From Acidobacteriota bacterium (lineage in GTDB: Bacteria; Acidobacteriota; Vicinamibacteria; Vicinamibacterales; UBA2999): a stretch of 64,000 bases of DNA. Both the position numbers and the translations under genes were made by a program. Below, piece by piece: positions 6,081 through 14,745 of this stretch (the stretch's first letter is position 1; each line of letters begins with the position of its first letter). The notes beneath the pieces are model-generated. The model was not told the DNA's origin and did no database searches. It saw only the letters and a program-made list of their open reading frames with translations. The stretch spans positions 1 through 64,000 of the forward strand of contig VFZN01000001.1 of assembly GCA_016871195.1 (NCBI GenBank), read 5' to 3'.

Positions 6081-8921
6081 CTAGAACGTCAGCTTCGCGC
6101 CAATGCGCGCCAGACGCGGCGGCACGACACTGAGCGGACGGTTGTACGACGTGCCAGAGCTCCACTGCAGGTTCTGGGCCGGGTTCTCGTTGAACATGTT
6201 GTAGAGGTCGAAGAAGATCCCGAGCTTGCGGAACGTGCCCAGGCCGACTTCCTTCTCGACGCGCAGGTCGGTGATGACGATCGCGTCCTGGCGCTGCGTG
6301 CCCATGGGCTCGGCCAGGATGCGGACGTTGCCCACGAAGAAGCCGGTCGCCGCAAATGTGCGGCCGAACGGGTACCCCTGCTGGTAGCGCACCATCGGCG
6401 AGACGTTCACGCCCCACGGCGCCTGATACGTCCCCGAGAGCTTGAAGTTCGCGCGCGTGTATTCGAAGCGGCCGTCGTCGGTGTTGATGAGGTCGTTCGG
6501 TGTTGCCGGCAGCGTGTTCTGACGCACGGCGTTCCCCTGGAAGGCCGAGAAGCCGTTGTCGTAGCTCTTGGTGATGCCGTATGAGATGAGCGCGCTCCAG
6601 CGGTTGCTCATCCGCTTGGTGCCGGTGATCTCGAACGTGTGGAAGTCGCCGGTGTTCAGATCCGAGTTGCGCGTCTGGTTAACGACCGGCAGCGCACGGA
6701 ACGCCGGATCGAGATCGAAGGCCTGGATCGTGCCGCCGTCGTCAGGGGTGCCGATACGGCCGTCCGGACCGGGGTCCCGCACCGGGAACGGCACCGTGAA
6801 GGCACTGATCGGCCGGTTGATATTCTCGCGCTGGTAGAGATTCCGGTTGCCGCGCCAGACGTAGCCGGCGCGCACGCCGAAGTTGGCGATCACCTCGCGC
6901 TCGAGGAAGAGCGCGATCTCGTCGGTGCGCGCGTTCTTCAGGTTCGGGTCGATCGACTCGGCGGCGCGGCCGCCGCGGCTGTCGATGAGGCGGCCTTCCT
7001 CGCCGGCATCCCAGCGGTTGTTGTTGTTCGTGTCGGTCCAGGCGTGTCGCCGCCACCAGGCCGGTGAATTTTCGCTGACGTTGAAGACGAAGTCGGCGCC
7101 TGGGTTCCACCAGTACTGGCCGTAGTTGGCCTTGAGCACCGTCTTCTGGTCGCCGAAGACGTCGTAGGTGACGCCGATGCGGGGCGCGAAGAGATTCCAC
7201 GCGATGATGCTGTCGTTGGCCGCGAACCGGATGGCCGTGGGGTTGAAGCGGCTCACGCCGTGTTCCTGCTCGGGCAGGTAGGCGCGGTAGCGATCCATGC
7301 GCACGCCGAGGTTCAGGGTGAGGCGGTTGCTCACCCGCCACGTGTCGTTCACGAACGTGCCGTAGGTGCGCAGCTTGCCGACCGCTTCGCCCGGCTGGAA
7401 CAGATACACCTCGATCTTCGCGCCGTTGTTCAGCACGTGGAGAACATCGTCTTCGTAGCCGTCCACGTAGATGTCGGTGACCGCCTCGTCGAAGACCTCG
7501 CCGCCGGCCTTGAAGTTGTGCTCGCCCAGCCAGCCGTTCTTGAAGTAGCTGACCGTGCCCAGAACCTGATCGCGCTTCCTGTCGCGCCCCCAGTTCCTGT
7601 TCCGTCCCGCCAGCAGGTTGTTGCCGATGTCCTCGTAGCGCCGGCCGGTGCCGTTCGGCGTGTTGTCCCAGTCGTAGCCGTACTGGCCGACGCGTACTTC
7701 GGCGAAGGCGTTGGCGCCGAGCACGCCGTTCCACTCGGCCTTGTGCACCCAGGCCCAGAAGTTCTGGTTCCAGGTGGTCTCGAGCGTGTTGATGCCGGTG
7801 TCGACGCCGAGCAGGAACGAGTCGAAGCGCTGCGGCTGCAGCTTCTGCGAGGGCTGCGAGTAGGCGATGAACTTGTTGTTCTGCGACAGGTTGTAGGTCA
7901 GCTTGCCGCTGAAGTTGTTGAGGATGGTCTGCTGCGGGCCGGCCGCGTAGTTGGCGAAGCGGGCCTTGATGTCCTGGTTGCGATACGACCCGTACCACCA
8001 GATCTTGTCCTTGACGACGTAGCCGCCGAACCCGAGGTTGTTGTCGCGGTACGACGACAGGCGGTTCAGAGCTTCGGCCGCCAGATTACCGCTGCCGCGC
8101 AGGCCGCGGGCGATCTGGTCGTCGTCGATGTTCGTGCCCTGCCAGCTCTCGTGCGAGTAGCCGCCGAAGTAGGTGCCGCGGAACTGATTGCCGCCCGACT
8201 TGCTGATGAACTGCGACTGCACGCCGGGGGTCGACGCCTCGGCGGTGTGCGCCGCCTGGTTGATGACCACTTCCTCCATGGCGCCGACGTCGGGATAGTT
8301 GCCGAAGGCGCCCGTGGCCTCGGTGGCGTTGATGCCCTCGATGCTGGCCCGCACCTGGCCCGAGGTGCCGTAGGAGACGAAGGCCTGCTGCGTGCCGTTG
8401 GTGCTGCCGCCGACGTCGATGCGGCTCATCTGCACCGACGGCGAGCCAGCCAGCAGCGAGAAGTAGTCACGCGAGGTTGGCAGCGCCGCGAGCTGCTCGG
8501 CGTTGAACGTGGTGCCCACCTGCGTGGCCGACGTGTCGACGACCGGCGACTGTCCGGTCACAGTCACCGACTCCTCGAGGCTCGCCACCTTCATCTCGGC
8601 GTTGATGGTGCCGGTGAAGCCGGTGCTGATCCGGATGCCTTCGTTGCGCACCGTCCGGAAGCCGGCCAGCTCGAACTGCACCACGTAGTCGCCCGGCGGC
8701 ACGGCGGTGAACCGGTACTGCCCCTCGGCGTCGCTCACGGCGGTTCTCTCGCCCATCATCGCCGGGCTCGTGATGGTGACGGTGACGCCCGGCATCACGG
8801 CGCCGGTGTCGTCCAGCACCCGGCCGTTCATGGCACCCGTGCCCGACGTGGTGGCTTGCCCGAAGGCGACCGAGATGTCACCGAGAACCAGCAGGAATGC
8901 AATGACCAGGCTGCGACGCAT
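6081..8921 (-). CDS. TonB-dependent receptor with N-terminal carboxypeptidase-regulatory-like domain
   Basis: This 946-residue outer-membrane protein begins with a signal peptide (MRRSLVIAFLLVLG..., cleavage about residue 21). A carboxypeptidase-regulatory-like beta-sandwich follows at about 28-115 (GRVLDDTGAVMPGVTVTI). Then comes a plug domain at about 120-240 (SVTVTGQSPVVDTSATQ) and a long barrel ending in RIGAKLTF, the terminal aromatic expected for BAM insertion. The ATG at 8921 has a strong GAGGAGG seven bases upstream. An EF-hand-like loop (DTNNNNRWDAGE, about residues 630-641) and a DGRIGTPDD loop near 720 suggest calcium-binding outer loops. A canonical TonB box is not obvious. The substrate is unknown; relatives in acidobacteria are thought to import oligosaccharides or peptides. 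Confidence 0.85.
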   Translation of the reverse strand: MRRSLVIAFLLVLGDISVAFGQATTSGTGAMNGRVLDDTGAVMPGVTVTITSPAMMGERTAVSDAEGQYRFTAVPPGDYVVQFELAGFRTVRNEGIRISTGFTGTINAEMKVASLEESVTVTGQSPVVDTSATQVGTTFNAEQLAALPTSRDYFSLLAGSPSVQMSRIDVGGSTNGTQQAFVSYGTSGQVRASIEGINATEATGAFGNYPDVGAMEEVVINQAAHTAEASTPGVQSQFISKSGGNQFRGTYFGGYSHESWQGTNIDDDQIARGLRGSGNLAAEALNRLSSYRDNNLGFGGYVVKDKIWWYGSYRNQDIKARFANYAAGPQQTILNNFSGKLTYNLSQNNKFIAYSQPSQKLQPQRFDSFLLGVDTGINTLETTWNQNFWAWVHKAEWNGVLGANAFAEVRVGQYGYDWDNTPNGTGRRYEDIGNNLLAGRNRNWGRDRKRDQVLGTVSYFKNGWLGEHNFKAGGEVFDEAVTDIYVDGYEDDVLHVLNNGAKIEVYLFQPGEAVGKLRTYGTFVNDTWRVSNRLTLNLGVRMDRYRAYLPEQEHGVSRFNPTAIRFAANDSIIAWNLFAPRIGVTYDVFGDQKTVLKANYGQYWWNPGADFVFNVSENSPAWWRRHAWTDTNNNNRWDAGEEGRLIDSRGGRAAESIDPNLKNARTDEIALFLEREVIANFGVRAGYVWRGNRNLYQRENINRPISAFTVPFPVRDPGPDGRIGTPDDGGTIQAFDLDPAFRALPVVNQTRNSDLNTGDFHTFEITGTKRMSNRWSALISYGITKSYDNGFSAFQGNAVRQNTLPATPNDLINTDDGRFEYTRANFKLSGTYQAPWGVNVSPMVRYQQGYPFGRTFAATGFFVGNVRILAEPMGTQRQDAIVITDLRVEKEVGLGTFRKLGIFFDLYNMFNENPAQNLQWSSGTSYNRPLSVVPPRLARIGAKLTF

Positions 8922-9009
8922 GACCGATCCTCCTCACGCACATGGAACGACCCGACGATGACACCGGCGGACTGTGGGGGTTCTAGTCGATCCGGGCGCA
9001 GATGTCAAT

Positions 9010-9395
9010 CGGGAACGTGAGCGTCGGCCAGCAGCCGGGCGTGAGACGCTGGCGGCCGCGCGCGCAGCAGGGGAATCGCGTCGAACAGGCGTGAGGCCGG
9101 CGCCGTTGAACGCGGCAAGCCGCCACACCGGCGCGCCCGGCGCGTCGAGCTTCTCGCGGACGGTGCCGCCACCGGCCACGAACTGGCCGTGCACGAGATA
9201 CGAATTGCCGAAGGCATCCCCGGCGCTGTCATCCGCTGTCAGGCTGGGCACGCCAGCGTCGGCCCAGATCAGGCAGCCATCGAGGTCGATCTTGGCGCAG
9301 CCGGCGCGGCTCGCGATGATCGACTGGCCGGTCATGAGGATGGTCCCGTCGGGAGTCAGCCACGTGATCTGCCCCAGCGTCTGATAGAAACCGTC
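9010..9395 (-). pseudogene. Remnant of a secreted beta-propeller-type protein
   Basis: A frame open from a TGA near 9395 reads QTLGQITWLTPDGTILMTGQ, later KIDLDGCLIWADAG, then TVREKLDAPGAPVW. The repeated pattern of 'K-x-D-x-x-G-x-x-x-W' resembles blades of PQQ/SBBP-like propellers. There is no start or signal peptide, and beyond about 9,080 the sequence turns arginine-rich and unprotein-like. I treat it as a fragment of a larger lost gene. A degenerate copy of the 27-bp repeat lies just outside its upstream edge, at 9409-9432. Confidence 0.4.
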
Positions 9396-9408
9396 ATGTC
9401 ATCGGAAC

Positions 9409-9432
9409 AGCCACTTCATACGGACTATCGAC
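9409..9432. repeat. Possible degenerate third copy of the 27-bp repeat
   Basis: The segment agrees with the right-hand part of copies 1 and 2 at about three quarters of positions, allowing one 1-base gap. It shares TACGG and CTATCG in the same order. The hairpin is no longer perfect. Like the other two it borders a broken reading frame. The similarity could be chance. Confidence 0.3.
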
Positions 9433-9572
9433 GGGGGAAGAATGAGGGAGTGAACTCAGAAAGAGTAGAAACGTGCCTGGACGCCTGGACGGATGGGCGG
9501 TGGGGTGTCGCAGGCTGACGCCCAGGGGGGCGTTGGCAGGCGGCGCACGGTGCTGAGGGGCCGCCAGTCGCG

Positions 9573-10328
9573 CTACGGTGGCGGGGCGGCTTTCGTGGCG
9601 CGGTGGTGGCGGAGCTTGCAGGTGTTCGAACAGAACTCGCGGTTCTTCGAGAAGCCACCCTTGCCGATGCGCATCCACTTGTTGCACTGCTTGCATTTTC
9701 GGAGTGACACAGCCGAAGAACCCGACATGTCTCCAAGGCTGACCCACAGCGCCTGATGCAGGGTTTTCGGAATCGGCTGCCACCTCCCGTCCCTCAGAGT
9801 CATGCCCATCGGTTCCGCCCCTACAAGCGGGAGTAACGCGGCCTCTACGTGCTGTTGAATGTCAGCCCTACAGGTAGTCATGCGTTTCCAGAACCCGTGA
9901 AGTTCCCTGACCGTTGCGTCGACCACCTGCGGAAGGTGTCGCATCGGCAGAATCTCCGCGTCACCGCGGCGCTCGAATTCCTGGAACATCTCGCCCAGTT
10001 TTACCCACTGCATGACCACCGGGTGCAGTGCCTGAATCGCCGCCACCCAATCGGCAATCGGCTCCACCACCGTAAACCTGGGGAATCCTTGCACGACCGC
10101 AAAGGACACCGGTGCGTTGAGCCAACCGCGCGATTCCGCGAATCTCCGAATGGCCTCTCCATGCGGCTCCAGCACGGCCACGTCGAGCACGGCGCCTTCA
10201 TAGGCCCGGGCTTCGAGCGGCGGGAGTTCTCCGTCACCGGTCTGCACAAGCACCAACTCCGCTTCAGAGTCGGCATATCGCTTACCGAGCGTGAGGCCGA
10301 ATGTCGCGGCTGACACACAGACAGTCAA
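9573..10328 (-). CDS. Hypothetical protein with C-terminal CGNR-like zinc finger
   Basis: The product is about 251 residues long, from a TTG at 10328; a GTG at 10316 is equally possible, and neither has a good ribosome-binding site. The body is helical and acidic with no recognised enzyme motif. The C-terminus carries CKQCNKWM, then GFSKNREFCSNTCKLRHH. Four cysteines in a CxxC...CxxxC layout with flanking basic residues resemble the zinc-finger end of CGNR/treble-clef proteins. Those are usually nucleic-acid-binding and often transcriptional. It faces an unusually AT-rich upstream region holding a palindrome. Lying beside a tRNA and among remnants, it could be cargo of a decayed element. Function is unknown. 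Confidence 0.6.
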   Translation of the reverse strand: MTVCVSAATFGLTLGKRYADSEAELVLVQTGDGELPPLEARAYEGAVLDVAVLEPHGEAIRRFAESRGWLNAPVSFAVVQGFPRFTVVEPIADWVAAIQALHPVVMQWVKLGEMFQEFERRGDAEILPMRHLPQVVDATVRELHGFWKRMTTCRADIQQHVEAALLPLVGAEPMGMTLRDGRWQPIPKTLHQALWVSLGDMSGSSAVSLRKCKQCNKWMRIGKGGFSKNREFCSNTCKLRHHRATKAAPPP

Positions 10329-10379
10329 CGACTTATCGTGTCATTAGTCAACTATTTTCAGAATCTTTAAGTGTGCATT

Positions 10380-10405
10380 GTGACACCACAAAAAGTGTCA
10401 ACACA
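10380..10405. promoter_or_regulatory. Imperfect inverted repeat upstream of the zinc-finger gene
   Basis: TGACAC and GTGTCA form 6-bp arms about eight A/C-rich bases apart. They lie in the AT-rich divergent region between the zinc-finger gene and the small ORF at 10510. This is a candidate operator half-site pair; the evidence is only the symmetry. Confidence 0.3.
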
Positions 10406-10457
10406 GAATCAGCCAGATTCAAAGGCGCAATCATGGTGTTCAAGGAAACTCGAAGAA

Positions 10458-10480
10458 ACCATATAAATACTTTATATGGT
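10458..10480. promoter_or_regulatory. Perfect 10-bp inverted repeat, operator-like
   Basis: ACCATATAAA and TTTATATGGT are exact complements around the 3-base centre TAC. The site is strikingly AT-rich in a GC-rich genome. It ends 30 bases before the ATG at 10510, so a protein bound here would cover the promoter. The form (23 bp, dyad) fits a dimeric repressor; it is not a terminator because no T-run follows. Which protein binds it cannot be told from sequence. Confidence 0.55.
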
Positions 10481-10509
10481 ATCAGTGAGTGGCAGACAAA
10501 GGAGACCAG

Positions 10510-10821
10510 ATGACGCACAAGAAGATTCCGACGACGACACCGGAGCCCAAGGCCGCTCGGCCTGCCGGTCGTGCCGACCATGCCGGTCGGCCTTTTGAGA
10601 AGTTCCTGCGCACGTTGACGTCCGCCCTGGTGCTGTTCCGGTGGGCGGGAGACTTGTTTGTGACGGTCCTGATGCAGCCGTGGACGCGGACCCTCCCCCT
10701 GGAGGGGCAGGAGTTCAAGGATTGGGTGTCAGGGCGCCTGTATGCGGCCAAGCAAGGAGTTAACTGGTACCGGTACGGGGATTCGAACCCCGGTTACATG
10801 GCTGAGAACCACGTGTCCTGA
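10510..10821 (+). CDS. Small ORF running into tRNA-Glu, probably truncated
   Basis: The ATG at 10510 follows an AAGGAG Shine-Dalgarno by six bases, which is why I prefer it to an upstream ATG. About 85 residues follow: a basic, Ala/Pro/Arg-rich N-terminus (TTTPEPKAARPAGRADHAGR), then an amphipathic helical part (FEKFLRTLTSALVLFRWAGD). The last 17 residues are simply antisense tRNA translated (YRYGDSNPGYMAE). The original C-terminus was therefore lost at the tRNA boundary, or the ORF stops being meaningful there. The operator-like palindrome lies just upstream. The family is not recognised. Confidence 0.4.
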   Translation: MTHKKIPTTTPEPKAARPAGRADHAGRPFEKFLRTLTSALVLFRWAGDLFVTVLMQPWTRTLPLEGQEFKDWVSGRLYAAKQGVNWYRYGDSNPGYMAENHVS

Positions 10822-10839
10822 CCCCTAGACGATACCGGC
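10765..10839 (-). tRNA. tRNA-Glu (anticodon CTC)
   Basis: On the minus strand the acceptor stem starts GCCGGTA. The D-loop region is TCTAGGGGTCAGGACA, the anticodon stem CGTGG/CCATG holds the loop TTCTCAG (anticodon CTC), and the T-arm is CGGGG-TTCGAAT-CCCCG. The 3' CCA is encoded at 10765-10767. The core CAGGACA...TAAC matches bacterial tRNA-Glu. The first acceptor pair reads G-U, slightly unusual. The 3' end faces the gene debris to the left, the side on which an integrative element using this tRNA would lie. Confidence 0.92.
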
Positions 10840-10923
10840 ACGTAGGGAAGACCTCAGATGTTAGCGGCTGATTCGTACGACCGTCAAGAACGATTCCGCC
10901 GCACCGAGTGCCATAATGCAGAC

Positions 10924-11793
10924 ATGGCCGTGCCTTCGCGGTTCGCCGACTTTCTGGCACTGACCAAACCCCGACTCAACCTGCTCGTGCTGCTGACGAC
11001 GGCCGCCGCCTACCGGCTCGGCCTCGACGGGCCGCTCGCCCCGGCCCCGTTCATCCACACGCTGACCGGCACGGCACTCGTCGCCGGCGGCGCCGCCGCG
11101 CTCAATCAGGTGTGGGAACGCGAGTCAGACCGACTGATGGCCCGCACGCGCCTGCGCCCGTTGCCCGACGCCCGACTCGACACCGGCCAGGCGACGTGGT
11201 TTGGCCGCGTCCTCTCGATCGCCGGGCTCGTGCAGCTCGCCGTCTTCGTCAACGTGCTGACCGCCGCGGTGGCACTGGCCACGCTGGTCAGCTACGTGTG
11301 GTGGTACACCCCACTCAAATTCCGCACCTCGCTCTCAACCATCGTCGGTGCCCTGCCCGGCGCTCTGCCCGCCGTCATCGGCTGGACCGGCGCCACCAAT
11401 CAGCTCACGCCCGAAGCCTGGGTGCTCTTCGGCATCGTCTTCATGTGGCAGATGCCGCACTTTCTCGCCATCGCCTGGATGTATCGCGACGAATACGCAC
11501 GGGCCGGCATGCCGCTGCTGCCCGTCATTCATCCCGATGGACGGTCGACCGGACGCCAGGCCTCGCTCTACACCGCCGGCCTGCTGCCGCTGACCCTGAT
11601 GCCCACGCTGATGGGCATGGCCTCGGCCTACTATCTCGCCGGGGCCGTGGTGCTCGGGGCGTGCCTGCTGGTGCTGAGCCTCGAGTTTTCGCTGGTGCGC
11701 TCACAGGCCGCCGCGCGCCGGCTGTTCTTCGGTTCCATCCTCTACTTGTCGCTGCTCTGGGGCCTACTCGTGTGGGATCACGTCTCACACTAG
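10924..11793 (+). CDS. ctaB: Protoheme IX farnesyltransferase (heme O synthase)
   Basis: This 289-residue polytopic membrane enzyme transfers a farnesyl group to heme B, giving heme O for terminal oxidases. The ATG at 10924 (MAVPSRFADF) is chosen because the conserved core LTKPRLNLLVLL follows directly. The two polyprenyl-diphosphate motifs are visible: NQVWERESDRLMARTRLRPL near residue 60, and IAWMYRDEYARAGMPLLP near 175. About eight or nine hydrophobic segments fit the UbiA fold. The DUF420 gene follows 34 bases downstream, a common partner in cytochrome oxidase assembly loci. No oxidase subunits are in the window. Confidence 0.93.
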   Translation: MAVPSRFADFLALTKPRLNLLVLLTTAAAYRLGLDGPLAPAPFIHTLTGTALVAGGAAALNQVWERESDRLMARTRLRPLPDARLDTGQATWFGRVLSIAGLVQLAVFVNVLTAAVALATLVSYVWWYTPLKFRTSLSTIVGALPGALPAVIGWTGATNQLTPEAWVLFGIVFMWQMPHFLAIAWMYRDEYARAGMPLLPVIHPDGRSTGRQASLYTAGLLPLTLMPTLMGMASAYYLAGAVVLGACLLVLSLEFSLVRSQAAARRLFFGSILYLSLLWGLLVWDHVSH

Positions 11794-11827
11794 ACCGCCA
11801 CACGCTCATCGCCGCGAGCCCGCACCC

Positions 11828-12241
11828 ATGACCGTCTACGACCTGCCCACGCTCAACGCCTCGCTCAACGCCCTTGCCACCGTGCTGCTCACCGCCGGGT
11901 GGTACTTCATCCGCACAGGCCAGCGACACGCCCACCGGCTCTGCATGCTGTCGGCCTTCGGCGTGTCGGCCGCGTTCCTGACGTCGTATCTCGTCTACCA
12001 CTACAACGTCGGCTCGGTCGCCTTCACCGGCGTCGGTGCGATTCGTGTCGTCTACTTCACGATTCTCATCACCCACGTCGTGCTGGCCGCCGCCATCGTC
12101 CCGATGATTCTGATGTCGCTGTCGCGCGCGCTGTCGTCGCGCTTCGACCAGCACCGCCGCATCGCCCGATGGACGCTGCCCCTGTGGCTCTACGTGTCGG
12201 TCACCGGCGTGGTGGTCTACTGGATGCTCTATCGCCTCTAG
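11828..12241 (+). CDS. DUF420 membrane protein (CtaM/YozB-like)
   Basis: This 137-residue protein has four hydrophobic segments. It carries the DUF420 phrases LPTLNASLNALAT near the N-terminus and HYNVG later, then VVYFTILITHVVLA and an end in WLYVSVTGVVVYWMLY. Conserved histidines in the second and third helices are retained. DUF420 proteins accompany heme-copper oxidase biogenesis genes; CtaM of Staphylococcus is needed for aa3-type oxidase function. Its place directly after ctaB supports such a role here. It overlaps the convergent hydrolase stop by four bases. Confidence 0.85.
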   Translation: MTVYDLPTLNASLNALATVLLTAGWYFIRTGQRHAHRLCMLSAFGVSAAFLTSYLVYHYNVGSVAFTGVGAIRVVYFTILITHVVLAAAIVPMILMSLSRALSSRFDQHRRIARWTLPLWLYVSVTGVVVYWMLYRL

Positions 12242-14706
12242 CGGTATCGCACATAGCGCGCCCACACCTGACGCCACCGCGCTTCGTCTGCCGCCCACCC
12301 GGCCGCCACCACCGCCGGGTCGTCGCCGCGCACGACGCGCTCGAGGCTCAGGCGTGACCCCAGCAGCACCGACGTGTTCGCCAGCTGATACTGCGAGGGA
12401 TAGAGCCGGCCGAGGGCACCGGCGACCTCGAGCCCGAGACGCACCGAGGGCAGTGCGCCGCGATCGGTCACCGTCATGAACACGCCCTGGCACACCTCGC
12501 CGGCATAGCGGCTGGTCGACGGCGTGAAGGTCACCGGATAAAAGCGGACGCCGGGAATGCGACGCGCGTTGAGCGCAGCCGCCAGCGCGGCGCCATCAAT
12601 CCACGGCGCCCCAATCTGCTCGAAGGGCTGGTCGGTGCCGCGCCCCACGGAAATGTTCGAATACTCGATGGCCCCGATGCCCGGGTAGAGCGTCGCCTGC
12701 GTCAGGCTGCGCATGTTCGGCGAGGGATTGACCCAGCGCACGCCCGTCTGATCGAACCACGCATCACGCACCCAGTTGGCCATGGGCACCACCGTCAGAT
12801 CGGCGCCGAGCGTCTTCTCGCTGTTGAACAGCGTCGCCAGCTCGCCCATGGTCAGGCCATGGCGCACCGGCATCGGGTGATATAGCGTGAACGACGCGAT
12901 GTCGGCATCGGGCAGCGGCCCTTCGACCTGCCAGCCGTTAATGGGGTTCGGTCGGTCGAGGACGATGACGGCCTTCTTCCCGGCCGCAGCGGCTTCGAGG
13001 ACGAGACCAAGCGTGGTCTGGTACGTGTAGAACCGACTGCCCACGTCGGCAATGTCGAACACCAGCGTGTCGAGGTCGCGCAGCATCTCGGGCGTCGGCT
13101 TCCGTGTGTCTCCGTAGAGCGAATGCACCGGAAGGCCCGTCGCCGCGTCGGTAGACGAGGCGATGTCCTCGCGGTCTTCCGTTCCCCTGATGCCGTGTTC
13201 CGGGCTGAACAGCGCCACAAGACGCGGGCCGAGGGCATCACGCAGCACGTCGATGGTGCTGCGCCCCGTGCGGTCACGGCCCGTGTGATTCGTCACCAGA
13301 CCCACACGCCGCCCCTGCAGCAGCGCAAAGCCGTCGCGGGCGAGCACGTCGATGCCCGTCAGCACCGGGGCGGCAGGCGCCGAAGCGGGCACACTGGCCA
13401 TCGCCAGGGTCGGGGTCGGCAGCGACGGCACCTGCAGCCGCGCAGGGCCCGCCTCGTGCATGGCCGCCGCGGCCAGTGTCGCCACCCGCGCGCGCACCGG
13501 GGTAACGTCACCCACGCCATCGGGATGGAGGCGACTGGCCAGAAACACCACCCAGCCCCCCGAGGCAGGGTCGACCCACAGGCTGGTGCCGGTAAAGCCG
13601 GTGTGCCCATACGACCCGACGGGGAAGAGTTCTCCGCGATTCGACGAATACGAGGTGTCGATGTCCCACCCCAGCCCCCGCACGGCCGGCATGGTGGGTG
13701 GCGTCGCGCGTGATGTCATGCGCGCCACGGTCGCCGAGGCTAGCACGCGCCGCCCCCCGAGCGTGCCGCCGTTGAGCAGCATCTGGGCGAACCGGGCGAG
13801 ATCAGGGGCTGATCCGAAGAGGCCCGCGTGCCCGGCGACACCTCCCATGCGCCGTGCAGTCGGGTCATGCACGACGCCTCGAAGCGGCTCGGCCGTCGGG
13901 CGCCGACAGGGCCACGCATCGAGCGTGTCGCAGCGTTCGGTCGGCGCTATGCGCGACCGCAGGGTCGCCGGCGGAAGAAATCCCGTATCGCGCATGCCGA
14001 GCGGCTCGAAGATGTGCCGACGCACATAGACATCGAGCGTCTCTCCCGAGACCGCCCGGACGATGTCGCCCAGCAGGAAGAAGTTGATGTCGCTGTAGAC
14101 AAAGCGTTCGCCGGGGGCCGCGGTGGGCACTTCGTTCCGGGCCAGTTCGATGGCGGCGTCGTAGCCCGTCCATGGGTCGGCCAGGTCGACATCCGGACGC
14201 AGGCCCGACGTGTGGGCCAGCAGGTGCCCGACGGTGATGGGCCCCTTCCCGAACCGCTCGAACCCGCGCACGTGCGTCGACACCGGATCGTTCAACCGGA
14301 TGCGTCCCTGCTCGACCAGCGACATGACGGCCGAGGTGGTGGCCACCACTTTGGTCAGCGATGCGAGGTCGAAAATCGTATCCAGCGTCATCGCTTCCCG
14401 GGAGGGCACCCGCGCGCGGTCGCCGTAGGCCCGGGCATGCAGCACCTGCGCACGTCTGCCCACCATGACCACCGCGCCCGGCATCTGGCCGGCCTGCATC
14501 GCCTCGTTCACCACGCGGTCGATGCCGGGAATGCCAGGGGGGCTCAGCGCAGGCGTTGCGGGCGCCGCCGCGCTGCGGGTCGACCCCCGCCCCACTGGAC
14601 TCTGGGCCGACAGTGGCAGCGACGTCAGCGCAAGAAGGGCCAGCAGCAGGCCAGCGCGGCGGGGAAAGGATCTGAGGTGCACGCGGATAACATATACTTC
14701 TGGCAT
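12238..14706 (-). CDS. Fusion of beta-lactamase-like serine hydrolase and NamZ-type exo-muramidase (DUF1343)
   Basis: The 822-residue exported protein starts with a signal peptide (RRAGLLLALLALTSLPLSAQ). Residues about 55-430 are a class C beta-lactamase/penicillin-binding fold. It has SLTK near residue 116 (SxxK nucleophile), YSD near 203 (the YxN position) and GHTGFTG later. Residues about 445-822 form a DUF1343 domain: GRRVGLVTNHTG, SPEHGIRG, VFDIADVGSRFYTYQTTL, VLDRPNPINGW, then NPSPNM. DUF1343 members include NamZ, an exo-beta-N-acetylmuramidase releasing MurNAc from peptidoglycan fragments. The fusion joins peptide and glycan trimming of muropeptides in one periplasmic enzyme. The joint role is inferred; each domain call is strong. 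Neighbours show no recycling kinases. Confidence 0.88.
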   Translation of the reverse strand: MPEVYVIRVHLRSFPRRAGLLLALLALTSLPLSAQSPVGRGSTRSAAAPATPALSPPGIPGIDRVVNEAMQAGQMPGAVVMVGRRAQVLHARAYGDRARVPSREAMTLDTIFDLASLTKVVATTSAVMSLVEQGRIRLNDPVSTHVRGFERFGKGPITVGHLLAHTSGLRPDVDLADPWTGYDAAIELARNEVPTAAPGERFVYSDINFFLLGDIVRAVSGETLDVYVRRHIFEPLGMRDTGFLPPATLRSRIAPTERCDTLDAWPCRRPTAEPLRGVVHDPTARRMGGVAGHAGLFGSAPDLARFAQMLLNGGTLGGRRVLASATVARMTSRATPPTMPAVRGLGWDIDTSYSSNRGELFPVGSYGHTGFTGTSLWVDPASGGWVVFLASRLHPDGVGDVTPVRARVATLAAAAMHEAGPARLQVPSLPTPTLAMASVPASAPAAPVLTGIDVLARDGFALLQGRRVGLVTNHTGRDRTGRSTIDVLRDALGPRLVALFSPEHGIRGTEDREDIASSTDAATGLPVHSLYGDTRKPTPEMLRDLDTLVFDIADVGSRFYTYQTTLGLVLEAAAAGKKAVIVLDRPNPINGWQVEGPLPDADIASFTLYHPMPVRHGLTMGELATLFNSEKTLGADLTVVPMANWVRDAWFDQTGVRWVNPSPNMRSLTQATLYPGIGAIEYSNISVGRGTDQPFEQIGAPWIDGAALAAALNARRIPGVRFYPVTFTPSTSRYAGEVCQGVFMTVTDRGALPSVRLGLEVAGALGRLYPSQYQLANTSVLLGSRLSLERVVRGDDPAVVAAGWAADEARWRQVWARYVRYR

Positions 14707-14745
14707 TGGACGTGTCGTCGGATATCGCCTCGGAGACCCAGATCA

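Noticed and set aside
7260-9020. 586-codon open frame on the plus strand
   Set aside because: It is antisense to the TonB receptor, lacks domain-like sequence and is a by-product of GC-rich codon use; the receptor on the other strand has signal peptide, domains and SD.
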